Origin: CAYNDL01 sp964396115
GTDB taxonomy: Bacteria > Patescibacteriota > Andersenbacteria > UBA10190 > CAIZMI01
Direction of reading: 5' to 3'
DNA: 44,815 bases
Assembly: GCA_964396115.1 (NCBI GenBank)
Contig: CAYNDL010000001.1
Span: 1 to 44,815 of the forward strand
A program made the position numbers and the translations under genes. The notes under the pieces were generated by a model, which saw only the letters and a list, made by a program, of their open reading frames with translations, was not told where the DNA came from and did not search any database. How positions within the stretch are numbered: the stretch's first letter is position 1; every line of letters begins with the position of its first letter. Below are positions 22,594-30,852 of the stretch, in pieces.

Positions 22594-23674
22594 GTACCGG
22601 GGGCCTGACGAAGGTCCCTTTTTTAAACCCTAACAGTTCGGCGGCGGCAAGCGTTACCTCTTTTGGTGATATCTCAGCAACAAATGAATTATTGTGGGAA
22701 CACCGTTTCTCTATGTTTAAGGCGCCACAAACGTCACACTTTGTTTGCCAGGAGATAGCAGCGCGATGTTTTTCGTAATTAATTGGCCCAGCATTTATAA
22801 CGTTAAAACACCAATATATTCCCACAGTTCTCGTTCCTAAAGCTCTCGATAAGTGGAGTGGTCCTGTGTCGTTACTGATTAATAAAGTGCTTTTTGCCAG
22901 TAGGCCGGTGAGACCCTCAAGACTTAGTTTGCCTGCAACCACCTTCGGTACACCCCTCATAAACTTAGCTGTTTCTACTGCCAAGGGGAGTTCGTCTTTG
23001 TTTCCGGTTATGAAGATCTTAAATCCTTGGCGGTAAAAGTAGTCGCCAACTTCAGCAAAGCTTTCTGCAGGCCACCGTCGACGAGGATCGCTTGCTCCAG
23101 GGTGCAGAATTATAGTCTTTCTTATGTTAATAGAACCGACAATTTTTTGGGCTTCGTCGACGTCCTTTTTTGTTGGTAATAGTTTCGGCTCGATCTCCTT
23201 TGTTGTGGCTCCTGCTAGTTCAACAACTTCTAAAAATCTTATTACTTCATGATGGAAGTAGTCATGAGGGATATCAACATCAAGGGGGATCGCATCTGGC
23301 GTACGGGATCCGATTGTAAACCTGGCGTCAATTTTTTTAATGAATGGGTTAGAGTTTTTTCCGCCCCCGTGTAGCTGTACAGCGAGATCAAAATGTTCTG
23401 CTCTCATTTTTTCAAAAAATCCTTCGATTGTTCTTGCTTTATCTCCTTTACCGTCAGTAGATAGTCCGGGAATGTTGGGAATCACAACGACTCGATCGAT
23501 AGGACAAGGCCGGTTTTCGAGGTAGTTTTTGTGCCACTCCAACCCTAGATATGTTATTTCTGCGGCTGGGTATTTTTGCCGAAGTGCTGTTAATGCCGGT
23601 AATGCAAAGATAAAATCGCCAAGGGCATTGGCTCGTAATACGGCAATCTTCCTAACAGGAAATGTTTTACTCAT
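22526..23674 (-). CDS. Glycosyltransferase family 9 (heptosyltransferase-like)
   Basis: A 382-residue GT9 protein (ADP-heptose:LPS heptosyltransferase fold). The N-terminal motif is VLRANALGDFIFALPALTALRQKYP, and the C-terminal domain has ILHPGASDPRRRWPAESFAEV and ISNDTGPLHLSRALGTRTVGIYW, the conserved D-T-G-P-x-H. I take the ATG at 23674, which overlaps the stop of the upstream GT2 gene by four bases (ATGA); the frame stays open 58 codons further but only inside the GT2 gene. The last ~35 residues are a basic extension beyond the usual end and overlap the convergent gene. The sugar transferred is unknown; LPS heptose is unlikely in this type of organism. Confidence 0.92.
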   Translation of the reverse strand: MSKTFPVRKIAVLRANALGDFIFALPALTALRQKYPAAEITYLGLEWHKNYLENRPCPIDRVVVIPNIPGLSTDGKGDKARTIEGFFEKMRAEHFDLAVQLHGGGKNSNPFIKKIDARFTIGSRTPDAIPLDVDIPHDYFHHEVIRFLEVVELAGATTKEIEPKLLPTKKDVDEAQKIVGSINIRKTIILHPGASDPRRRWPAESFAEVGDYFYRQGFKIFITGNKDELPLAVETAKFMRGVPKVVAGKLSLEGLTGLLAKSTLLISNDTGPLHLSRALGTRTVGIYWCFNVINAGPINYEKHRAAISWQTKCDVCGALNIEKRCSHNNSFVAEISPKEVTLAAAELLGFKKGTFVRPPVLKTMPFPLRSRLPSRQNSNRKM

Positions 23675-24483
23675 TGTTTTTTCTGAAAAATTAATGAGGG
23701 TGCATTGAATTCTCTGTTGGGAACGGTTGTTGGCACCTCTAAATGAAACGACCCAGATGGAATAATTCCGCATCCACCGTGCAGCCGCATCACGTTGTAC
23801 TGAGCAAGTACTTCTTCTCCACAATGTTCTTCCGGAAGATCTCTCCAAAACTCGAAAGCTCCGCTCTCGATCAACTTGAGTCGATCATACAGGACGCATG
23901 CGCCAATCCAGGCAACACGGTAGATTTTTTGATTAGCGCTGCTAAGTCTAAGTTTGTTTTGCAGGTGGTAGATGTTTGCAGCACTGTGCAGTTTTGCCCG
24001 CTCCCATTTCTTAGACTGCGGTTCTACAACCTCAGCTTCGACGGGACCGTTCCAGAATTCGATTTCTTGTTCGTCGGGCCTTATGTCGTCAATGTAACTT
24101 AATCCAATGGGAGCACTACCAACGAACCCGCATTTCTCTCGTTCTATCGTTGCCATGAGTCGTTCAATTAAATCTTCTTCGATTACGATGTCATCATCCA
24201 TGAATAAGACGTAAGGCGCTTCGCTTTTGTCCAAAAGAAATTGACGATTCTGGGCAAGACCCTGGCGGGGGATATTCCTGAATATGTTTACCCTGTGCCC
24301 TTTGTTTATCAGCAAACGTACAATGCCTTTAATCTCGTCACTATTATTAACAGTGTTCAAAGGAGATTGGTCGGAAATTATGACGTTCAACTTTGGAAAT
24401 GTTTGGAATGCCAAACTAGTTAGTGAGATTCCAAGAGAAGCGGCACGGTTGAACGTGGGAATTAAAACGTCGACTTGCGGCAT
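23671..24483 (-). CDS. Glycosyltransferase family 2
   Basis: A 270-residue GT-A enzyme. It begins VDVLIPTFNRAASLGISL, with the nucleotide-binding ISDQS segment. The metal-binding motif is Asp96-Asp97-Asp98 in VLFMDDDIV, and the acceptor-side region is WIGACVLYDRLKLIE followed by the EEHCGEEVLAQ catalytic area. No membrane segment is present. Its stop overlaps the GT9 start (ATGA), so the two are translated together, likely making successive glycosidic bonds on the same glycan. Confidence 0.92.
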   Translation of the reverse strand: MPQVDVLIPTFNRAASLGISLTSLAFQTFPKLNVIISDQSPLNTVNNSDEIKGIVRLLINKGHRVNIFRNIPRQGLAQNRQFLLDKSEAPYVLFMDDDIVIEEDLIERLMATIEREKCGFVGSAPIGLSYIDDIRPDEQEIEFWNGPVEAEVVEPQSKKWERAKLHSAANIYHLQNKLRLSSANQKIYRVAWIGACVLYDRLKLIESGAFEFWRDLPEEHCGEEVLAQYNVMRLHGGCGIIPSGSFHLEVPTTVPNREFNAPSLIFQKKQ

Positions 24484-24579
24484 AGATGCAGCACGTTAAA
24501 AAAGTTATAAAAATACTTTAAAGAGAAGCGCTTGAAGAAGCAGTAACTAATGGCACACGTTCATTTCTTCTCTAATTGA

Positions 24580-24609
24580 TTGCACAATGGTAAAAAAGGG
24601 TAGTATATT
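24580..24609 (+). promoter_or_regulatory. Promoter of tRNA-Leu
   Basis: -35 TTGCAC (24580-24585), 18-base spacer and -10 TATATT (24604-24609), with the tRNA beginning 20 bases further on. Confidence 0.65.
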
Positions 24610-24628
24610 GTTGTCCGGACGTTAATAA

Positions 24629-24712
24629 GCCGAGGTGGTGGAACTGGCAGACACGTAGCGTTCAGGGCGCTATGGGCTTACGCCCGTGTGGGTTCAAATC
24701 CCACCCCCGGCA
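24629..24712 (+). tRNA. tRNA-Leu (anticodon CAG)
   Basis: Class II tRNA. The D stem is GTG/CAC (24638-24640, 24652-24654). The anticodon stem TAGCG/CGCTA flanks the loop TTCAGGG, with anticodon CAG at 24663-24665. The long variable arm has stem GGGC/GCCC. The T stem is GTGGG/CCCAC with loop TTCAAAT (24688-24704). The acceptor stem GCCGAGG/CCCCGGC pairs except for A24633 opposite C24707. The discriminator is A24712 and the 3' CCA is not encoded. Confidence 0.96.
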
Positions 24713-24719
24713 CTAACTA

Positions 24720-24747
24720 AAAATGTCCCCGTGTTGGGGGCATTTTT
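24720..24747 (+). terminator. Terminator of tRNA-Leu
   Basis: Stem AAAATGTCCCC (24720-24730) with GGGGGCATTTT (24736-24746), one T-G pair, five-base loop, ending in a run of five T. It starts eight bases after the tRNA. Confidence 0.85.
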
Positions 24748-24769
24748 AAGTAGTGCTGAGCAAGCCACT

Positions 24770-24870
24770 GCTGACTTGCGTGTGGGATTTGAAACGCGCA
24801 GCCATGTCCGAGTTTGTCCTGAGATTGCGAAAGGACAAGGCGAGGACGGCGAGCGGGTCAGCGACCACAC
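24770..24870 (+). other. Structured element after tRNA-Leu containing an antisense copy of the T arm
   Basis: Between the tRNA terminator and the end of the convergent isomerase gene lies non-coding sequence with unusual symmetry. Bases 24782-24793 are a perfect 12-base reverse complement of the tRNA-Leu T loop and stem (24693-24704). A hairpin TTGTCCT/AGGACAA sits at 24814-24838, with GTCC/GGAC arms around it. Two further pairs cross each other: GCTGAC (24770) with GTCAGC (24857), and GTGTGG (24780) with CCACAC (24865). Crossing pairs would make a pseudoknot or two alternative folds. I know no named family for it; it might act as an RNA, be a decayed tRNA-derived repeat, or be a mobile tRNA-associated sequence. 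Confidence 0.45.
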
Positions 24871-24880
24871 CCAAGACGGA

Positions 24881-25888
24881 TTATTTTTTTAGCAACTTCT
24901 TAAAGTCTTCAACTAGTGCAACTGGGGTGGGGTCAACTTGTAACTCAAGTGCCAGCTTATAGGAGAACCAGTCTCCAGTAAGCAAGGTTGAAAGTACCTT
25001 TTCCGCTTGGTTGCTTCCTTCCATATCTACAGTAGTAACCTCCACACCCTTTTCTTTTAGCAATTGAGAAGTAATGTCCATACGCTTCAGTATTCGTTCG
25101 TGCGAGTTTCCGTCTTTCAAAATCACGACGTGGAATGCGCCGTGGGGCAAAGTCCAGCCGACCATTTCATTGTGGTTGAGTTCGGGAAAGAAGTTCCAAA
25201 AAGCAGGGGTCTTTGCGTTTTCGTTACATTTGATCTTCCAAATTCTTGCCACGCTCTTGTATTCGTTTGATGAATAAATGACCGGAGTCACTTTGGTGAA
25301 TTGTGGTCCTAGGCTTTCTCCTTTTTGTCGTGCAGTTTGCATGTATGCTGAGAGGCGAGCTGATAACCCATTTATAACCTCCTCTGTGTTCGACACGGTC
25401 ATTCCGAGTTTATTCAAGACCGCGGCAATTATTCCCACTGAATATCCTGTTGCACATCGCGGTTGGATAGTTGGTGGATTTGCTGGAATTTTTACGAAAG
25501 GTATCCCATCGGCATTGCATCTTTCTTGAAGTTCACCACCGGAAGACACACCCATTAACGGCACATTTTTGAGTTTCGCTGCTTCATAAGCCGAAGTCGT
25601 TTCTTCCGTATTTCCGGAAAAGGAGCTGGCTATCACTAATGTGTTCTCATCTACCCAGGAAGGGATGTCGTAGGAACGGTGGATATTCATAGGATGGGTA
25701 ACAATCCCCGCATCACGAAGGAGGGCCGCAGCCATCCAGGAACCGCCCATACCTGCCAACAGAACCCTCTCAATTTTGTTCGGAAAATTTATCGCCAATT
25801 GGTCACCCGCCTTGTATCCGTCGATGTATTGTTGTGGGGAATCCAAAATAACTTGCTCCATGTTTTGTGGGTCGAAAGTGTGTGTCAT
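24881..25888 (-). CDS. Bifunctional phosphoglucose/phosphomannose isomerase
   Basis: A 335-residue SIS-domain protein matching the bifunctional PGI/PMI group known from archaea and some bacteria. Features: VLLAGMGGSWMAAALLRD (first sugar-phosphate loop), VIASSFSGNTEETTSAY (S-x-S-G-N-T-E-E, phosphate binding), GVSSGGELQERC, and FFPELNHNEMVGW, whose Glu and His act in catalysis. It interconverts glucose-6-P, fructose-6-P and mannose-6-P, linking glycolysis to mannose-based glycans and to the two phosphohexomutases. I use the ATG at 25888 (MTHTFDP); the TTG 36 bases upstream is not needed. No standard Pgi is seen in the window. Confidence 0.92.
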   Translation of the reverse strand: MTHTFDPQNMEQVILDSPQQYIDGYKAGDQLAINFPNKIERVLLAGMGGSWMAAALLRDAGIVTHPMNIHRSYDIPSWVDENTLVIASSFSGNTEETTSAYEAAKLKNVPLMGVSSGGELQERCNADGIPFVKIPANPPTIQPRCATGYSVGIIAAVLNKLGMTVSNTEEVINGLSARLSAYMQTARQKGESLGPQFTKVTPVIYSSNEYKSVARIWKIKCNENAKTPAFWNFFPELNHNEMVGWTLPHGAFHVVILKDGNSHERILKRMDITSQLLKEKGVEVTTVDMEGSNQAEKVLSTLLTGDWFSYKLALELQVDPTPVALVEDFKKLLKK

Positions 25889-25963
25889 ATGAAAAAGAAT
25901 ACAACTTACAGAGGGAAGAACCAAGGCTCTTCCTCTTGCTGATCCTCTCTAACTAAATATGTA

Positions 25964-27661
25964 TTATTTCTTCCAGACCCGCTTGGTTTTCATGTACCAA
26001 GTGGAAATGGTGTTGAACCTTTGTGCTGGAAGCTGAATTGCGTCCAGCATGGTGCCCTGAATATTTTTGTTAAGGGCGTAGTCGTACAGCGGACTGTAGA
26101 GGAAGATGGCGGGGATGTCGCCAATGAGTATTTCTTGGAAGCGCTTATAAGTCTCCTTGCGAGCAACTTCGTCTGTTGTTTTGCGCGCTTCTTCGAGCAA
26201 TTTATCTGAATTGCTGTTTTTGTATAACGCGAGGTTGAGACCCGGGTCTCGGGTTTGGGTTGAGTGCCAGAACGGGTACGGGTCAGGATCAGCTCCCAAT
26301 ACTTCACCATAGAGTAAGGCATCATACTCGCGAGGGCGAATAACTTCTGCCTGCACCGTTCCCACTGTTCTTGATTCCAATTTCACGTCAGCACCGATGC
26401 CGCGCCAGAATGTGGCCAACATCTCGGCTGTCTTTGTGTATTCAGGCCAATCGGTAGTGATCAATGTAAAAGAAAGTCTTTTGCCGTTCTTTTCCCGGAT
26501 TCCGTCGCCGTCAGTATCTTTCCAGCCAGCCTCTTCAAGGTTTTGTCTGGCCTTTTCAGGGTTGTATTCAACGCGGCCCAGTCCTTCCACATAACCCAGG
26601 AACCCTGGGGGAATAGGCGTATCAATGCGGGATCCTTCGTTGTTTAGTGCTTCACTGATAATTTTGTTGCGGTCGACAGCAAGGTCTAATGCAATGCGGA
26701 CAGTTTTGTCGGAAAGGATCGGTTGTCTTGTTTGGTTGAAAAACACCGCAAAATACTGTGGCAGTTTGACGCGGTAAACTTTTGCACTTCGGTTCTTTGT
26801 TACGTTGGCAACGAGTGATGGTGGAACAAAGCTAACACCATCAACCTTTCCGCCACGGAATGCTCGTAAAAGATCTTCATTTGTTTGGTAAAAAGAGAAA
26901 CGGATACCATCGATGAACGGTCTTTGTCCAAAGAATGAGTCGTTCCTCTCCAGTTCGTATTCGCGTATTTCACCGGCGGGGCTTTTCTTCAATTTTTTAA
27001 ACTTGTAGGGGCCGGTACCAATTGGTTTTAAATTCTGTTCTGCAAGGCTGATGTTTTTTGGTTCTACTGTCGCCCAAATGTGCTCAGGAAGGATGCCTTG
27101 TGAGAGATTGTATAAAAATGGCGCGTAAGGTTCGCGGAGGATGAATTTAACAGAATCTTCGTCAACTTTTTCGATCACCACTCCCTGGAAACTTGGAGCC
27201 GCAGGACTCTTCGCTTCGGGGTTTTGGATCAGCTGGATCGTGTAAAGGACATCTTCAATGCGAAGAGGTTCGCCATCTTGCCACTTAACACCTTTTCTCA
27301 GGTGGACAGTATAAGTTTTTCCGTCTGGACTTATTTCTACGTTCTCGGCCAAATCCGGCACCAGATTGCCTTTCTCATCGATGCGCATGATTCCGGAATA
27401 GACCAAGCGGGATATGTTCATATCCACATCGTTTGTTCTGGCAAGGATAGGCGAAATGAAACGAGGCTGGCCGACCGTTCCTTCACGGTACGTTCCACCT
27501 TCCTCAGGGATCAATTGCGTTTTTTCATGAATAAAAATTGTCAGGCTCCAAATGAGTCCAACCAATACGATACCAATCAAGGCTGCCAAAGTTTTTCTTT
27601 CTTTGACCGACAAGGCGCTTGCCAGGGCACTAAAAAAATTTGAGATTGAATGAGAGGCCAT
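25964..27661 (-). CDS. Membrane-anchored family-5 solute-binding protein (peptide/nickel type)
   Basis: A 565-residue protein of the SBP family 5 (OppA/DppA-like). A cytosolic ~24-residue head precedes one transmembrane helix at about 25-46; there is no lipobox, so it is tethered by the helix rather than by lipid. The binding domain contains PRFISPILARTNDVDMNISRLVYSGIM, LRKGVKWQDGEPLRIEDVLYTIQLI, VRIALDLAVDRNKII and the YNPEKARQNLEEAGWKDTDGDGIREKNGKRL signature. No ABC permease or ATPase for a peptide importer lies nearby. It overlaps the stop of the upstream pilin-like gene by one base (TAATG), so the two are coupled. Ligand unknown. Confidence 0.92.
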   Translation of the reverse strand: MASHSISNFFSALASALSVKERKTLAALIGIVLVGLIWSLTIFIHEKTQLIPEEGGTYREGTVGQPRFISPILARTNDVDMNISRLVYSGIMRIDEKGNLVPDLAENVEISPDGKTYTVHLRKGVKWQDGEPLRIEDVLYTIQLIQNPEAKSPAAPSFQGVVIEKVDEDSVKFILREPYAPFLYNLSQGILPEHIWATVEPKNISLAEQNLKPIGTGPYKFKKLKKSPAGEIREYELERNDSFFGQRPFIDGIRFSFYQTNEDLLRAFRGGKVDGVSFVPPSLVANVTKNRSAKVYRVKLPQYFAVFFNQTRQPILSDKTVRIALDLAVDRNKIISEALNNEGSRIDTPIPPGFLGYVEGLGRVEYNPEKARQNLEEAGWKDTDGDGIREKNGKRLSFTLITTDWPEYTKTAEMLATFWRGIGADVKLESRTVGTVQAEVIRPREYDALLYGEVLGADPDPYPFWHSTQTRDPGLNLALYKNSNSDKLLEEARKTTDEVARKETYKRFQEILIGDIPAIFLYSPLYDYALNKNIQGTMLDAIQLPAQRFNTISTWYMKTKRVWKK

Positions 27662-28149
27662 TAGAATTGGTTACGTAAAAAACTTACCACACTGTAATCG
27701 TACGCATCTTTTTTACACGGAATGTTCCTAGTGGCGTTTCTGTCGGCTTCAAGTTTTGCCACCAATTCGAAACTCACGGGGCTTGTTTTCCAATATGTAT
27801 AATCATTTTCTGTCCCGCCGTAAACCGGGTCAGACGGAAACTTCTTGTCCAGTTTTGCATACTTCTTGTCTTTGCGCAGGCTGTCTTCGATCTCTTTCTT
27901 AATGTCTTTACTTGAATCTCCGGAAATCGTTCCGCACCAGGAAACAGAATTAACGGGGGGATATTCTCCGTGTTGTTTCGCATAACGGTTCAAAGCCTTC
28001 TCGATGTCTTCGATGTCATGCTTTCGGATAGTGTCCCTGGCTTGCAGGCTTTGCAGGCGCAAAGCCCAAAATCCAATTCCGACAAAAATCAACACTGCGG
28101 CAATAGGAACCAGTGTTTTAAGTTTTGGGGAAAATGGTGTTTTCATCAC
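27661..28149 (-). CDS. Pilin/pseudopilin-like anchored protein
   Basis: A 162-residue protein with one N-terminal helix (about 13-33) followed directly by RDTIRKHDIEDIEKALNRYAKQHGEYPP. That amphipathic helix plus a GEYPP turn is the usual start of type IV pilin and pseudopilin globular domains. Two Cys (WCGTIS, IPCKK) may form a disulfide. It lacks the canonical prepilin peptidase site (G before F/M-T-L-x-E), so it is pilin-like rather than a proven pilin. It is translated with the solute-binding protein that follows. Confidence 0.75.
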   Translation of the reverse strand: MMKTPFSPKLKTLVPIAAVLIFVGIGFWALRLQSLQARDTIRKHDIEDIEKALNRYAKQHGEYPPVNSVSWCGTISGDSSKDIKKEIEDSLRKDKKYAKLDKKFPSDPVYGGTENDYTYWKTSPVSFELVAKLEADRNATRNIPCKKDAYDYSVVSFLRNQF

Positions 28150-28218
28150 TTGTTGTCATCCGTTTCCTTTATAAGAGCAAACAGATCACGACTCATGGCG
28201 AAACAAGTTTTTATAGCT

Positions 28219-28440
28219 TTAGAAGATAATCTGAAGGACGGGTATTGTCAAGAAAAGGATTGCCAAAACGATCGTTGCTTGGTGCAATCTTTTTTCAAAG
28301 CCACGCTTGGTGTGGTAGATGCTTGAGTTACCGCCATAAGCTTGTCCTAAACCAGCTCCTCTGTTTTGCAACAAAACAGCGGCGATCAGAAGAACGGAGA
28401 CGATTACTTGGGTTATTAAGAAGATATTGTCTAGTTGCAT
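28219..28440 (-). CDS. secG: Preprotein translocase subunit SecG
   Basis: Seventy-three residues, two transmembrane helices (about 5-23 and 51-72) with the conserved LLQNRGAGLGQAYGGNSS loop between them. SecG assists SecYEG in protein export across the cytoplasmic membrane. It sits between the YvlD-like gene (seven bases upstream) and the pilin-like gene, all on the minus strand. Confidence 0.95.
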   Translation of the reverse strand: MQLDNIFLITQVIVSVLLIAAVLLQNRGAGLGQAYGGNSSIYHTKRGFEKRLHQATIVLAILFLTIPVLQIIF

Positions 28441-28447
28441 AATTTTT

Positions 28448-28798
28448 TTAAGATGAAAAGGGAAGTAAAAAGAGTAATGAATAAACCAATGTTGTTCCGG
28501 CGACTCCTACCAGTTGGCTATTAAACGGTGGAGTAAAACCAAAACCACTTGTGAGGCCAGCGGCGATAACTACGATCAGCATTCGGAGAGCAAAGTTTCT
28601 GGGAAGCCTTGGTATGAAGAAGAAGATTATTGCCGCTCCTCCCTGCAGGATGAATAATGCCATCTCTCCTAGTCCGATAAATACTCCCATGAGTAAATAT
28701 GTCCTGTAATCACCGTCAACTTGTACTCCGGGCACAACGGTGGCTGCGATCCATGATCCGGCAATTGCCAGTAGCAGTCTTACGACTAGTCGCCTCAT
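28448..28798 (-). CDS. YvlD/phage-holin-4-like small membrane protein
   Basis: A 116-residue, four-helix membrane protein. The start (RRLVVRLLLAIAGSWIAATVVPGVQVDGDYRTYLLMGVFIGLGEM) resembles the YvlD (Phage_holin_4_2) family: a first helix, a VPG turn, and a second helix with a conserved acidic position. The family name is historical; there is no phage context here. The role is unknown, perhaps in membrane stress. Seven bases separate it from secG. Confidence 0.7.
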   Translation of the reverse strand: MRRLVVRLLLAIAGSWIAATVVPGVQVDGDYRTYLLMGVFIGLGEMALFILQGGAAIIFFFIPRLPRNFALRMLIVVIAAGLTSGFGFTPPFNSQLVGVAGTTLVYSLLFLLPFSS

Positions 28799-28901
28799 AT
28801 ATTTAGATTATATCAGCTTTAGAGTGAAAAGAACTTGGGGAATATATCACTATTTAATATAGGTGTCCACGAGGAATTAGGCTTCTCTTGGCGGAATTCC
28901 T

Positions 28902-30716
28902 TCACGAAGGATTGAGGAAGGCGAAGACCATTTCCGCTTTCTGTTTTGAGCCCAACACCTTTTCCAGGTCTGCAACAGAAGCTTTCTTGATTGCTCCGAG
29001 TGAGCCGAAACTTCGCAGTAGTTTTTTTCTTGTGACGCTGCCTACCCCGGGTATCTCTTCCAAGATCGATCTTGTCATCTGCTTCTTCCGTAGGAGCCGG
29101 TGGTAGCCGATAGTGAAACGGTGGGCCTCGTCACGGATTCGTTGGACTAAGTAAAATCCTGCTGAGGTTCGTGGCAACATAATTGGTAGTTCCGCTTGAG
29201 GCAGGAAGACTTCTTCCTCGCGTTTTGCCAGGGATGAGATCTGTAAGTTGATTCCAAGTTCATTTAAGACGGATACACCCGCATTTAATTGTCCCTTGCC
29301 TCCATCTAGGATTATCAGATCGGGAAGGGGCCAATTCTTTTCGCTGTTGTTTTCCGGATTTGTGTATCTACCGAAACGCCGGCGTAGTGTTTCTTTCATC
29401 ATTCCCACGTCGTTTGGTTGTCCGTCCGTGATTATTTTGAATTTTCGATATTGTCCCTTATCGGCCTTGCCATCAGTAAACACGATCATTGATGCCGTAG
29501 CTAATTTCCCCTGAATGTTCGAAATGTCATAGGCTTCAATGCGTTTGGGATAAATTTTCAAGTGTAAATATTTTGTTAGATCTTCTAATCCCTTCTTGAG
29601 ATTAGCTGGACTTTGTAATTCAGTTTCAGACCTCACAAGGGAGTCTTTTGCATTTTCTTGAGCAAGGTTAACCAAATCCCTTTTCCACCCTCGTTGGGGA
29701 GCGTTTATATCTATTGTCCTTTTTTCACGTTCGCTAAGCAGCGTTTTCAAATTTTCTACGTCTTCAATTTCTTCCGGAAGAAAAATCTGGCCAACAATAT
29801 TCTTTGTTGAGCGGTAATATTGCAGCATAAATTCACGCAAGATACTACCTGCCGAATTGTCGCTCGGTATCAAGAGAGAAAAAATCTGGCGGCCAATAAT
29901 CCTTCCGTGCCTAACTTGCAAAAGGGCAATATTTCCGTGGCCTCCCCGGAAGGCAATCCCAAAAACATCGGCAGTTTCATCACTGGGAGTGGCGACATCT
30001 TGTGGTGTCATGGTGCGCTTGATTGCATCGATCCTGTTTCTTATGACAGCCGCTTGTTCGTATTTCTGTTCATCACTTAAACTTTTCATTCTTTCTTCCA
30101 GGGACTGGATAACTTCCTTAGTGTCTCCATCGAGAAATTTTTTCAATCGGACAAAATTGCGCTGGTATTCTTCAAGGGACGTTGCTCTCGCACAAATTCC
30201 AGAACAAAGCCCGATGTGAAAGGCAAAGCAAGGTCTGGAATGCTTTGCACCAGGTTCCGGGTAGGCGCACCAAGGGAAGGCTTTTCGCGCCTCCTTTAAT
30301 GTTTGGCGGACAGCTTGAGCGTTTGGGAAGGGTCCACGATACCAGGCCCCGTCAGGAAGTACTTTTCTTGTCAGTGTAACTTTTGGATAGGTCTCGTTTG
30401 TGATCTTTATATATAGGTAAGAAGAATCATCCACGAGCCTAACGTTGTACGGGGGCCGATGTCTTTGGATCAAAGTGGCTTCCAAGGCCAAAGCCTCCGT
30501 ATCGTTCTTCGTCACAATCGTATCGATGCTCGTGGCGAGACTGACCATTTCAATTTTTGCCGGCTCTAACCGTTTTTCGTCGAAGTATTGTGAAACACGT
30601 TTCCTCAGAGACTGAGCTTTGCCAACATACAAAATATTGCCGGTTTTATCCTTAAACTGGTAAACACCCGGTTGGTCGGGAAGTTCCTTAGCAATTTGGC
30701 GTAGAGTCTTATCCAT
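28902..30716 (-). CDS. uvrC: Excinuclease ABC subunit C
   Basis: UvrC makes the two incisions in nucleotide excision repair. The 604-residue protein has the N-terminal GIY-YIG nuclease domain (PGVYQFKDKTGNILYVGKAQSLRKRVSQYF), a Cys-containing CFAFHIGLCSGICA segment, and a UVR motif (EERMKSLSDEQKYEQAAVIRNRI). The RNase-H-like endonuclease domain has EAYDISNIQG and DLIILDGGKGQLNA, and the protein ends in helix-hairpin-helix repeats (LEEIPGVGSVTRKKLLRSFGS). It is divergent from uvrA across a 136-base gap. uvrB is not in the window. Confidence 0.97.
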   Translation of the reverse strand: MDKTLRQIAKELPDQPGVYQFKDKTGNILYVGKAQSLRKRVSQYFDEKRLEPAKIEMVSLATSIDTIVTKNDTEALALEATLIQRHRPPYNVRLVDDSSYLYIKITNETYPKVTLTRKVLPDGAWYRGPFPNAQAVRQTLKEARKAFPWCAYPEPGAKHSRPCFAFHIGLCSGICARATSLEEYQRNFVRLKKFLDGDTKEVIQSLEERMKSLSDEQKYEQAAVIRNRIDAIKRTMTPQDVATPSDETADVFGIAFRGGHGNIALLQVRHGRIIGRQIFSLLIPSDNSAGSILREFMLQYYRSTKNIVGQIFLPEEIEDVENLKTLLSEREKRTIDINAPQRGWKRDLVNLAQENAKDSLVRSETELQSPANLKKGLEDLTKYLHLKIYPKRIEAYDISNIQGKLATASMIVFTDGKADKGQYRKFKIITDGQPNDVGMMKETLRRRFGRYTNPENNSEKNWPLPDLIILDGGKGQLNAGVSVLNELGINLQISSLAKREEEVFLPQAELPIMLPRTSAGFYLVQRIRDEAHRFTIGYHRLLRKKQMTRSILEEIPGVGSVTRKKLLRSFGSLGAIKKASVADLEKVLGSKQKAEMVFAFLNPS

Positions 30717-30805
30717 AATCTAGCCTCAATGTACGGGTGATATTAGTGTTTTTCAACGATCAGCATTTTAGTTTGTCTCTAGATCTCGATCCCGCTAATT
30801 AGTCC

Positions 30806-30834
30806 TTGCAAAGTCTATAAATTAAAGCTATAAT
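30806..30834 (+). promoter_or_regulatory. uvrA promoter
   Basis: -35 TTGCAA (30806-30811), 17-base spacer, perfect -10 TATAAT (30829-30834). Predicted start of transcription is about 30841, leaving some 11 bases before the ATG and no Shine-Dalgarno sequence. No LexA-type palindrome overlaps it. Confidence 0.75.
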
Positions 30835-30852
30835 CTCGCGCAGTCTATTTAT

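Noticed and set aside
22526..23848. A longer 440-residue reading of the GT9 gene starting at 23848.
   Set aside because: The extra 58 codons lie wholly inside the GT2 gene and look unlike any GT9 N-terminus; the ATG at 23674 overlaps the GT2 stop and begins the conserved fold.
24484..24880. Integration site at tRNA-Leu.
   Set aside because: The only repeat of tRNA sequence downstream is a 12-base inverted copy, not a direct copy of the 3' end, and there is no integrase.
28448..28798. Prophage remnant suggested by the holin-4-like protein.
   Set aside because: The family is common in bacterial chromosomes (YvlD), and no phage gene or attachment site is nearby.
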